The translations under genes and the position numbers were made by a program. Shown piece after piece: positions 1-5,497 of a DNA stretch of 7,787 nucleotides. This stretch comes from Patescibacteria group bacterium. GTDB taxonomy: Bacteria > Patescibacteriota > Minisyncoccia > UBA9983. Within the stretch, counting starts at the first letter, position 1, and each line of letters starts with the position of its first letter. The stretch is from the NCBI GenBank assembly GCA_018827845.1, contig JAHJXC010000053.1, positions 1 through 7,787 on the forward strand. Reading direction: 5' to 3'. The notes under the pieces are model-generated. The model was not told where the DNA came from and ran no database searches. It saw only the letters and a list, made by a program, of their open reading frames with translations.

Positions 1-15
1 CACTCATTGAAGAAA

Positions 16-330
16 CTAATAAGCAAGACTATGGAAAGAAGCCCCGTAAGTGAAAGAAACTGAACTGCCCTCCTTCCTATGCTCAAAGGGAACGACTTCA
101 AAATCTAATAGATTCGCCCAAAGTGCTGAATTTTTGTTCGGTCTTTTTAGAGTACGATGTTTTAGCTTATAGCCAGGATACCGAATACCAACTCTCGGAT
201 TTGCAATAGAGCCCTCTACAATAAAAATAATCGAACCAGGAGAACACTCTTTATATGGACAAAGAATTGCCGCTAATTCATTATAAATTTTTTCTGGATT
301 ATGAATCTTTAATAAAATTTTCTTTGTCAT
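16..330 (-). CDS. Hypothetical protein, 104 aa, unrecognised
   Basis: I do not recognise this protein. From the ATG at 330 it has 104 residues and ends in TAG. An in-frame TTG at 342 would add four residues (MIDF); the ATG is preferred, but neither start has a Shine-Dalgarno sequence. The product is soluble-looking, with no membrane segment or signal peptide. It has a basic middle (residues 55-67, rich in Lys/Arg), a Cys-x4-Cys pair (C24, C29) inside a CPYKEC stretch, and a beta-rich hydrophobic patch at 33-40. It lies downstream of tRNA-Ala on the same strand, with a candidate promoter (-10 TATAAA at 362-367) and a perfect inverted repeat (381-401) in front. It could be a lineage-specific gene, a decayed fragment of a larger one, or a chance frame. 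Support is the open frame and the upstream promoter-like elements only. Confidence 0.45.
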   Translation of the reverse strand: MTKKILLKIHNPEKIYNELAAILCPYKECSPGSIIFIVEGSIANPRVGIRYPGYKLKHRTLKRPNKNSALWANLLDFEVVPFEHRKEGSSVSFTYGASFHSLAY

Positions 331-361
331 AAAATCAATCAATGAAAAAACTAATGCCTTT

Positions 362-389
362 TTTATAAATTATCAACTCAACTCGACAA
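362..389 (-). promoter_or_regulatory. Candidate promoter for the left-edge ORF
   Basis: On the minus strand, TTGTCG (384-389) stands 16 bases before TATAAA (362-367). The -35 matches consensus at 4 of 6 positions and the -10 at 5 of 6. The ATG at 330 lies 31 bases past the -10, giving a leader of roughly 25 bases. The -35 falls inside one arm of the perfect palindrome at 381-401, which would suit an operator. AT-rich DNA yields such matches by chance, so this is tentative. Confidence 0.28.
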
Positions 390-401
390 CCGTTGTCGAG
401 T
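381..401. repeat. Perfect inverted repeat, 10-bp arms
   Basis: Left arm ACTCGACAAC (381-390) and right arm GTTGTCGAGT (392-401) are exact reverse complements around a single C at 391. As RNA it would fold into a 9-bp stem with a 3-base loop. It begins 13 bases after the 3' end of tRNA-Ala. On the minus strand it is followed by TGAGTTGATAATTT, a poor U-tract; on the plus strand no T-run follows at all. It therefore lacks the second half of a classic Rho-independent terminator. It could be an atypical tRNA terminator or 3'-processing hairpin, or a dyad operator over the candidate -35 of the next ORF. Confidence 0.6.
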
Positions 402-413
402 CGGCTAACCTTA

Positions 414-486
414 TGGACCCGAGAGGATTCGAACCCCCGACCTCCTCAGTGCAAATGAGGCGCTCTACCAACTAAGCTACGGGCCC
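414..486 (-). tRNA. tRNA-Ala(UGC)
   Basis: A complete 73-base cloverleaf on the minus strand. The acceptor stem pairs GGGCCCG with CGGGTCC and includes the G3:U70 wobble pair that is the classic identity element for alanyl-tRNA synthetase. The anticodon stem CCTCA/TGAGG encloses loop TTTGCAC, placing anticodon TGC at 451-453. The T-loop is TTCGAAT; its stem contains two G:U pairs. The discriminator base is A (414). CCA is not encoded, since TAA follows, so it must be added by a CCA-adding enzyme. It sits 68 bases after the glutamate-synthase-like gene and has its own promoter candidate. Confidence 0.97.
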
Positions 487-507
487 CGTTGTTTTCCGAA
501 TAGATTT

Positions 508-536
508 TTTATAACATTATTTTCTCTCTAAGGCAA
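508..536 (-). promoter_or_regulatory. Promoter of tRNA-Ala
   Basis: On the minus strand, -35 TTGCCT (531-536; 4 of 6 to consensus) is followed after 17 bases by -10 TATAAA (508-513; 5 of 6), which is preceded by TGT, an extended -10 element. The -10 ends 21 bases before the mature tRNA 5' end, leaving a short leader for RNase P. The whole element lies between the stop codon of the upstream gene (555) and the tRNA. No terminator hairpin separates them, so read-through from the upstream operon is also possible. Confidence 0.55.
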
Positions 537-554
537 GATTTAACGGCTGCAATT

Positions 555-1748
555 TTACTCCCATGCGCGTTTTACTTTGACGATTTCCGCCATTTCGGAA
601 GTCAAAGCCCGCAGATGGGTTTTGTTTAATTTATGAATGTCATCTTCTCCGCAGGCGCCGGCAATCATTTTTATTTCTTCCACGCAATTTTTAATATAAT
701 TAGCGATATTCTGCCCTGCCTCTTCTATGTTTAGTTTTTTTCTTAATTCCGGATTCTGCGTAGTAATTCCATAAGGGCAATTTCCCAAATAACACAATCG
801 GCAATAAGTGCATCCCATCGCCACCAATAAAGGGAAACCCAAAAACACAGCGTCAGCGCCCAAAGCCAAAGCCTTGGCAAAATCTCCGCCCTTGCTGAAG
901 CCACCGGCAATCCATAGTTCCTGTTTCGCTCCTTTTTTGTCTAAAAATTCTCTTGCCCTGGCTAAAGCGGCTAAACTTGGAATTCCCATTTCATTAAGCA
1001 TTACTTCAGGAGCGGCTCCGGTTCCGCCTTCCATTCCGTCAAGCGCGATAATATCCGGCTCCGCTTTTACAGCTAATTCAAGGTCGTCTTCAATATGGCC
1101 TGTTGCCAGTTTAAGAATAATGGGCGCGCCCTCTGTTATTTCCCTTATCCAGCCAATTTTTTTTCTCAGATCATCAATATTTTTAATATCTAAATGAGAA
1201 GCCGGCGAATAAATATCTTTGTCTTTTTCAACCGCCCTGACCTTGGCAATTTCATCGGTAATTTTTTCTTTGGGAAGCAATCCGCCCTGGCCGCCCTTAG
1301 CGCCCTGTCCGATTTTTATTTCCACAGCGTCGGCCTGTTTAAGAATTTCATCATTAATTCCGAAACGGCCCGTTGAATACTGGACAATCAGGTGTTTTGA
1401 ATATTTCCGCTCTTCAGCTAGCATTCCGCCCTCGCCGGTATTTTCAAAAGTATCAGCTATGGCCGATGCCTTGGCTAAAGCGGTTTTTGCCTCTCTGGAA
1501 AGAGCGCCAAAAGACATTGCTCCGATAACAATAGGAATGCTGATTTCAACCGGCCTTTTGCTCTTTTTCCCGACAATTGTTTTTGAGTTGATTTTTTCTT
1601 TAAAATAATCCACCGGTTTTTTAGCCAGCTGGCTAGGAACAAAAACCAAATCATCAAAACTGATTCTATTTAATTTATTGGAGCGTCCGCTGACAAGCGG
1701 GATTTTTTTGGTCCTCTCTCTAATTTCATTAAGCCAATCTTGATTCAT
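555..1748 (-). CDS. Stand-alone FMN-binding glutamate synthase domain protein
   Basis: A 397-residue protein corresponding to the central FMN/Fe-S synthase domain of GltB (Glu_synthase, TIM barrel). Visible landmarks are the GAMSFGALS strand (76-84), NTGEGG (103-108), KIGQGAKGGQGGLLP (145-159), the LDGMEGGTGAAP phosphate/FMN loop (236-247) and AGGF (281-284). Cysteines C313-x5-C319-x4-C324-P match the 3Fe-4S motif of glutamate synthases, with an extra C316. In full enzymes this domain converts 2-oxoglutarate plus channelled ammonia to glutamate. The class II glutaminase domain, the C-terminal GXGXG domain and the NAD(P)H subunit GltD are all absent here. Archaeal split GltB and MgsC-type proteins share this single-domain form, so substrate and reductant are uncertain. 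The ATG at 1748 overlaps the ddl stop as ATGA, implying coupled translation. A longer in-frame opening to 1922 lies wholly inside ddl and is rejected. Confidence 0.9.
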   Translation of the reverse strand: MNQDWLNEIRERTKKIPLVSGRSNKLNRISFDDLVFVPSQLAKKPVDYFKEKINSKTIVGKKSKRPVEISIPIVIGAMSFGALSREAKTALAKASAIADTFENTGEGGMLAEERKYSKHLIVQYSTGRFGINDEILKQADAVEIKIGQGAKGGQGGLLPKEKITDEIAKVRAVEKDKDIYSPASHLDIKNIDDLRKKIGWIREITEGAPIILKLATGHIEDDLELAVKAEPDIIALDGMEGGTGAAPEVMLNEMGIPSLAALARAREFLDKKGAKQELWIAGGFSKGGDFAKALALGADAVFLGFPLLVAMGCTYCRLCYLGNCPYGITTQNPELRKKLNIEEAGQNIANYIKNCVEEIKMIAGACGEDDIHKLNKTHLRALTSEMAEIVKVKRAWE

Positions 1749-2704
1749 ATCTTTAAAGCAAGACTGATTAAATGATCCAGAAGTTCGCTGTATGAGGAGC
1801 CGACGGCTTTGACTGCTTTTGGCAGAAGCGATTCTGCGGTCAAGCCCGGCAAAGTGTTTACTTCCAAAATATAAATGCCGCGAGGCGAAATTATAAAATC
1901 CGCGCGGGAATAATGCCTGCAACCAAGAGCAATATGCGCTTTCCGCGCCATATCCTCAATCATTCTTTTTATTTCCAAATTTAAATTTGCCGGACAAATC
2001 TCCTGGGTTTCGCCGCTGTACTTGGCTCTGTAATCAAAAAAATCAGAATCAGCCGGAGGAATAATTTCAATAATCGGCAGGGCATAATGCTCCTCTCCCC
2101 TGAATCTTTCAAGCACACCGCAAGTCACTTCCCTGCCCGCAAGATATTCTTCCACGATTATTCTGTTATCAAGATTTAATGTTTCTCCTATTGTTTTAAT
2201 TAAATCATCAAAATTTTTAACAATGGAAACTCCGATTGACGAGCCTGAAGAAACAGGCTTAACCACCCAAGGCGGGCCAACCTTTCTCATAATCCTGCGG
2301 GCTGTTTCAAAACTTGATTCATTATCATTGGCATAATCACCCACTGGCACTTTCAACCCGGCCCTTGCAAAAGCTTCCCGCGATAAAATTTTATTCATTC
2401 CCAAAGCAGACGCGAGAATTCCCGAACCAGTATAAGGAATATTAAATGCTTCTAATAATTGCTGGACTTTCCCGTCCTCGCCATAATGGCCGTGCAAAGC
2501 GTTAAATATCACATCCACGGAACGAAAAATTCTCTCAGGATAAGCAGGCATGGACTGAAAATACCATTCTCCTGTTTTGTTTAAAATAACATCGTAGCCT
2601 GAATATTTTTCAGGCAAATTAGCCAAGACGCTTTCCCCTGTTTTAAGAGAGATTTTATATTCATCCGATATTCCGCCCCTTAATACCCCGACTTTTATAG
2701 CCAT
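1745..2704 (-). CDS. ddl: D-alanine--D-alanine ligase
   Basis: Cytoplasmic ATP-grasp ligase of 319 residues that joins two D-alanines for the peptidoglycan stem peptide; the length is normal for Ddl. N-terminal domain: GGISDEYKIS, with E15 at the position of the catalytic glutamate that binds the first D-Ala, then NALHGHYGEDG (68-78) and IPYTGSGILASALGMNK (89-105). ATP-grasp core: WVVKPVSSGSSIGVS (146-160), VEEYLAGREVT (184-194) and the omega-loop FDYRAKYSGE (223-232). Metal/ATP site: SRADFI (266-271) with R267 and D269, then LEVNTLPGLT (280-289) with E281 and N283. It follows the hydrolase gene by 14 bases and its TGA overlaps the next ATG. The ATG has no Shine-Dalgarno, but a TATAAT hexamer ends 7 bases before it. 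This suggests either translation from a polycistronic message or a leaderless transcript. Confidence 0.96.
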   Translation of the reverse strand: MAIKVGVLRGGISDEYKISLKTGESVLANLPEKYSGYDVILNKTGEWYFQSMPAYPERIFRSVDVIFNALHGHYGEDGKVQQLLEAFNIPYTGSGILASALGMNKILSREAFARAGLKVPVGDYANDNESSFETARRIMRKVGPPWVVKPVSSGSSIGVSIVKNFDDLIKTIGETLNLDNRIIVEEYLAGREVTCGVLERFRGEEHYALPIIEIIPPADSDFFDYRAKYSGETQEICPANLNLEIKRMIEDMARKAHIALGCRHYSRADFIISPRGIYILEVNTLPGLTAESLLPKAVKAVGSSYSELLDHLISLALKI

Positions 2705-2722
2705 TAGTTATATTATAACTAA
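2704..2722. promoter_or_regulatory. AT-rich perfect palindrome with -10 box; Zur-like operator candidate
   Basis: The sequence TTAGTTATA-T-TATAACTAA is a perfect dyad with 9-bp arms, filling the gap between the hydrolase stop (TAG, 2719-2721) and the ddl start. Its core GTTATAnTATAAC is the same as the core of the Zur (Fur-family zinc repressor) operator known in proteobacteria. The minus strand also contains a perfect TATAAT (2712-2717), 7 bases before the ddl ATG. No convincing -35 is present at 16-18 bases. The dyad is seen directly; regulatory function is inferred, and no regulator gene lies in the window. Confidence 0.3.
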
Positions 2723-3384
2723 AAATAGATTTTTTTCAGCCAGTTGATAACTTCATCTATTAAACTCGGCTCTTCATAAAAAATACTGGTGCCATGGCCG
2801 GCATTTTCAAAGATTTTTAGTTCTTTATTAAGTGATTGCGCCAGATTATATAATTTATTCACAGTTTCAGTAGAATATTCATCATTTCCCCCACCAGCAA
2901 TTAAAAACAGCGATTGATTATCTTTCAATTTCTTAACCATTGCTTCTGTTTCAATTCCTTTGTAATTTAATCCCGGTGAAAGCAGGATGCTGGCCCTAAT
3001 CTCCGGATGCATGGACTGAAACTGCAAGCAGAGGTTGGCGCCAATGGAAGCGCCTGCTAAAAAAATTTTCTCCATAGGGACTCCCTTGGAAACAAAAAAC
3101 TCCGTTGCTGTTTCCGCGTCTTTAATGCTTTGCTGATGTTCTTCTTCAGTAAACTCCCTGAATCCGTCCGGGCCGTTTTCTGATTCGCCATGCCCTCTTA
3201 AATCTATGGCCAGGCACTGGAAACCTTCCTGATTCAATTTTCTGGCAAAATCTTTCCAGCTCTCTTTTGTCGCCGGCATCATATGAAGAAGAATGCCGGC
3301 AGGCGCATTTTGTGTTCCTGCAGGCCAAAAATCCCCGCTTATCTCAATGCCATCGCTTGTCTTTAATTTTATAGGTTTAGACAT
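2719..3384 (-). CDS. Alpha/beta hydrolase (dienelactone hydrolase/lipase-like)
   Basis: A 221-residue single-domain alpha/beta-hydrolase with no signal peptide or membrane segment, so probably cytoplasmic. The catalytic triad is readable: nucleophile S113 in the elbow GASIG (111-115), acid D168 in GGGNDEYS, and H197 in NAGHGTS. The oxyanion-hole strand is LLHMMP (32-37), followed by DLRGHGES (61-68), typical of small esterases and acylaminoacyl-peptidase-like hydrolases. The lid region is short. The ATG at 3384 overlaps the end of dedA by 8 bases; a longer in-frame opening to 3471 would lie deep inside dedA and is rejected. Its position between dedA and ddl suggests an envelope-related ester or thioester substrate, but the fold alone does not set specificity. 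Confidence 0.9.
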   Translation of the reverse strand: MSKPIKLKTSDGIEISGDFWPAGTQNAPAGILLHMMPATKESWKDFARKLNQEGFQCLAIDLRGHGESENGPDGFREFTEEEHQQSIKDAETATEFFVSKGVPMEKIFLAGASIGANLCLQFQSMHPEIRASILLSPGLNYKGIETEAMVKKLKDNQSLFLIAGGGNDEYSTETVNKLYNLAQSLNKELKIFENAGHGTSIFYEEPSLIDEVINWLKKIYF

Positions 3385-3970
3385 TTTTATTATTGTTGCC
3401 GTTGCCGAATATTTTCTTGGAAACTCTGAAAATAAGCCAGCTGACAATAAAGATAATGAGCAGTATTTCAATCAAATGGTAAATCTGCCTCATATCTGTG
3501 ACTAATTTACTTATATCATAAGAAAAACGAAAACCAAGAAAAAGCATTAATGGTATATAAATGAAACTGGCCAAAATGTCAGTAAACAAAAAACTGATAA
3601 ACCTGAATTTAGACATTCCGGCAACAAAAAAAACGATCGGCCTGAAACCAGAAGTAAATCTTCCGAGAAAAACCAGTTTTTTGCTGTGGCCGTCAAAAAA
3701 TCCGTTTACTTTTTCAACTTTTTCCTTGGGTAATAAAAAAGAAAAAAACTTAAAATCAAAAATTCTTATCCCTATTTTTTTTCCTGCCAGAAAAATTATT
3801 GAATCGCTTATTAAAATGCCCAAAAATATAATAACGAAAACAACGGCAATATTTCCCACTCCTTCTTCAACGCCGACACCTGCGCTTAAAACAATAATAT
3901 CTTCAGGGATTGGGAATAATCCTACCCCTGTCCCTAAAAGCGCCAGAAAAAGAAAAATATAAAACATCAT
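3377..3970 (-). CDS. DedA-family membrane protein (putative undecaprenyl-phosphate translocase)
   Basis: A 197-residue multi-pass protein of the DedA/SNARE-associated (VTT) family. Family marks: the re-entrant loop motif PIPED (20-24) with acidic E23; SDSIIFLAGKKIG (55-67), which matches the family's GDxxxYxxGRxxG; and FLGRFTSGFRPIVFFVAG (101-118) with the conserved Arg residues R104 and R110. Hydrophobic segments fall near 2-18, 39-62, 98-118, 125-147 and 164-184; the tail is polar and Asn-rich. Recent work assigns several DedA proteins (UptA) to flipping undecaprenyl phosphate back to the cytoplasmic face. Here it starts 2 bases after the stop of uppS, which makes that same lipid, so this role is a good inference. 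Other DedA members affect proton-motive force or selenite uptake. Start ATG 3970; a second ATG follows directly. Confidence 0.9.
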   Translation of the reverse strand: MMFYIFLFLALLGTGVGLFPIPEDIIVLSAGVGVEEGVGNIAVVFVIIFLGILISDSIIFLAGKKIGIRIFDFKFFSFLLPKEKVEKVNGFFDGHSKKLVFLGRFTSGFRPIVFFVAGMSKFRFISFLFTDILASFIYIPLMLFLGFRFSYDISKLVTDMRQIYHLIEILLIIFIVSWLIFRVSKKIFGNGNNNKNV

Positions 3971-3972
3971 GG

Positions 3973-4665
3973 TTATTTGCCGAAACGCCTGTGGCGATTT
4001 TGAAAATCTTCTATGGCTTTTTTTAAATCATTAACAGAAAAATCCGGCCAAAGTTTGGAAGAAAAATGAATTTCGCTGTAGGCTGCCTGCCAAATCAAAA
4101 AATTGGAAAGCCGCATTTCCCCGCTAGTGCGAATCACAAGGTCCGGATCCGGCTGGCCAACAGTATAAAGATAATTGTCAAAATTTTCCTCATTTATTTT
4201 TTCAGGGCTTATTCCGGCTCTTATAATTTTTTTCACTGCCTCAATAATTTCTGTTCGGCCCCCATAACTTACTGCCAAATTCAAAATCCTGCCCTTATTA
4301 TTCTTTGTTTCTTTCATTACTTTATAAACAAGGTCTTTTAATTTTTCCGGCAGTTTCTCAGTCTGGCCTATCACGTTCAATCTTATTTTATTCTCCTTGA
4401 AAAATTCTGTTTCTTCTTTTAATTTCTCATAAAACAAATTCATTAAATAAGAAATTTCGGCCCCGCTCCTTTTCCAGTTTTCCGTTGAGAAAGCATAAAC
4501 AGTGAGAATTTTTATTCCCATTTTATAGCATTCATCAGAGATTTTTTTGAAATTATTATAGCCTTCCTGGTGCCCGGCTAAAGTGCTTAAACCGCGCTGT
4601 TTTGCCCATCTGCGGTTACCATCCATGATAATGGCAAGATGATGAAGAATATCATTTTTATTCAT
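3973..4665 (-). CDS. uppS: Isoprenyl transferase (undecaprenyl diphosphate synthase)
   Basis: Cis-prenyltransferase of 230 residues, usual family length. It condenses FPP with IPP units to make the long polyprenyl diphosphate carrier for peptidoglycan and surface glycans. Motifs in order: IIMDGNRRWA (12-21) with catalytic D15; AGHQEG (30-35); VYAFSTENWKRS (56-67); NLAVSYGGRTEI (129-140); PDPDLVIRTSGEMRLSNFL (172-190); and YSEIHF (196-201), where E198 is the Mg-binding glutamate, followed by LWPDF (205-209). All key residues are present. The chain length of the product (C50 or C55) cannot be read from this. It is first in the cluster after a 55-base gap with its own promoter candidate. The ATG has no Shine-Dalgarno and lies only 10 bases from the -10 box. 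Confidence 0.96.
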   Translation of the reverse strand: MNKNDILHHLAIIMDGNRRWAKQRGLSTLAGHQEGYNNFKKISDECYKMGIKILTVYAFSTENWKRSGAEISYLMNLFYEKLKEETEFFKENKIRLNVIGQTEKLPEKLKDLVYKVMKETKNNKGRILNLAVSYGGRTEIIEAVKKIIRAGISPEKINEENFDNYLYTVGQPDPDLVIRTSGEMRLSNFLIWQAAYSEIHFSSKLWPDFSVNDLKKAIEDFQNRHRRFGK

Positions 4666-4681
4666 AATGATGATTATTATA
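4663..4681. promoter_or_regulatory. Fur-box-like sequence over the uppS -10 and start codon
   Basis: Read on the minus strand, TATAATAATCATCATTATG matches the classical 19-base Fur box at 15 of 19 positions by eye. It extends from the uppS -10 hexamer to the ATG, a position that would block RNA polymerase. It lies just downstream of metal-transporter genes. The AT-rich context and the required TATAAT and ATG explain part of the match, so this is a candidate only. Confidence 0.22.
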
Positions 4682-4704
4682 GCAAGCGTTTAAAATAAAA
4701 ACAA
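4676..4704 (-). promoter_or_regulatory. Promoter for the uppS-dedA cluster
   Basis: On the minus strand, -10 TATAAT (4676-4681) is a perfect consensus and is preceded by TGC, forming an extended -10. The -35 candidate TTGTTT (4699-4704) is at the ideal 17-base spacing but matches only TTG. The -10 ends 10 bases before the uppS ATG, so the transcript would start about 3-4 bases before the codon or at it: nearly leaderless. It is the only sizeable gap between genes from 555 to 7785. Confidence 0.5.
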
Positions 4705-4720
4705 TCTGTCAGGAATTTTT

Positions 4721-5497
4721 TTATTTTCTTCTGAAAATTAGTGAGATTAAAAAGATGGCGGCAGAGGTAAGGATTATAATCGGGCCAGCTGGCAATCCAA
4801 CAATTTTGTAAATCATGATTCCCAAGAGACAGCTTATTGCGCCTATGACCATCCCAGCGTAAGAATACTGGCGCAAAGTCCTGCTGAAATTTCTTGCCGC
4901 AGCAGGCGGAATAACCACCAAAGCGCCTATCAATAATGAACCCGTAACTTTTATACCCAAAGCCACAATAATGCCAACAACCATCAAATAAATAAAATCA
5001 TATTTCCTGACATTTATTTTCTGCGACATTGCCAAGTCCTCTGATAAAGTTGCCAGAATCATTTTTGGAAAAATTTTGCGCACGATATAAAAAATCGCCA
5101 AAACTAATACTATGGAAATTAAAGTTTCCCAACCGCCAACTTTTGTGATATCCCCTATTAACGCCTCTTCCAACTCTTCATGAGACAGAATTAAAAAGGC
5201 AAAAGCCAAACTCACGGCAAAAACAACGCCGACAAGCGCCTCCATATAAAGTTCGGTTTTTGTTTTAAATAGCCAAATCAATAAAATTCCAATAAATAAA
5301 GTGGCTAAAGCTCCGATAACAACATTAATATTATATAAAAGCGCCAATGCCACGCCTGGCAAAGCCACATGGCCCAGGGCATCGCCCACCAAAGCCATTC
5401 TCTTCGCAACCATCAAAGACCCGAGATAGCCGGCCGCTCCTCCCACAAAAATTCCCGTTATTAAACTAAAAATAAATTGGCTGTCAGTCATGGTCAT
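4721..5497 (-). CDS. znuB: Zinc/manganese ABC transporter permease (ZnuB-like, ABC-3 family)
   Basis: A 258-residue integral membrane protein of the ABC-3 permease family that imports zinc, manganese or iron with a lipoprotein receptor. Seven to eight hydrophobic segments are visible, at about 8-30, 43-78, 86-105, 125-139, 168-184, 186-200, 214-232 and 237-255. Diagnostic motifs are MALVGDALGHVALPGVALA (34-52), matching the family's VGDALSHAVLPG, and GIKVTGSLLIGALVVIPPAAAR (181-202, conserved small-residue stretch before R202). Metal choice cannot be decided from the permease. The gene overlaps the end of znuC by 14 bases from ATG 5497, or 8 bases if translation starts at the in-frame ATG 5491. 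A GAAGAGA stretch upstream is at best a weak ribosome site. The stop (TAA) lies inside an A/T-only inverted repeat. Confidence 0.93.
   Translation of the reverse strand: MTMTDSQFIFSLITGIFVGGAAGYLGSLMVAKRMALVGDALGHVALPGVALALLYNINVVIGALATLFIGILLIWLFKTKTELYMEALVGVVFAVSLAFAFLILSHEELEEALIGDITKVGGWETLISIVLVLAIFYIVRKIFPKMILATLSEDLAMSQKINVRKYDFIYLMVVGIIVALGIKVTGSLLIGALVVIPPAAARNFSRTLRQYSYAGMVIGAISCLLGIMIYKIVGLPAGPIIILTSAAIFLISLIFRRK

Noticed and set aside
414..486. tRNA-Ala as an integration (att) site.
   Set aside because: No integrase and no repeated copy of the tRNA 3' end could be seen in the window.
808..1608. Long open frames on the plus strand opposite the glutamate-synthase gene (808-1197, 1219-1608).
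   Set aside because: They are antisense to a gene with clear family motifs and their translations are Ser/Ala/Pro-rich with no recognisable domain.
1749..1922. N-terminal extension of the glutamate-synthase-like protein to 1922.
   Set aside because: It lies wholly within ddl in another frame and does not resemble the family; ATG 1748 gives a normal N-terminus and an ATGA junction.
3385..3471. N-terminal extension of the alpha/beta hydrolase to 3471, which could look like a signal peptide.
   Set aside because: It is inside dedA coding sequence; the domain begins properly at ATG 3384.
3561..3962. Plus-strand open frame opposite dedA.
   Set aside because: Lysine-rich mirror of a hydrophobic membrane protein; no motifs, and dedA is well supported on the minus strand.
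4692..4727. A/T-only inverted repeat (AAAATAAAAA / TTTTTATTTT) around the znuB stop, possibly a terminator.
   Set aside because: The stem has no G:C pairs and a 16-base loop, so a functional intrinsic terminator is unlikely; it also overlaps the uppS -35.
1745..5486. UGA recoded as glycine, as in some CPR lineages.
   Set aside because: ddl and znuC both end in TGA at family-typical lengths, and no in-frame TGA interrupts other genes.
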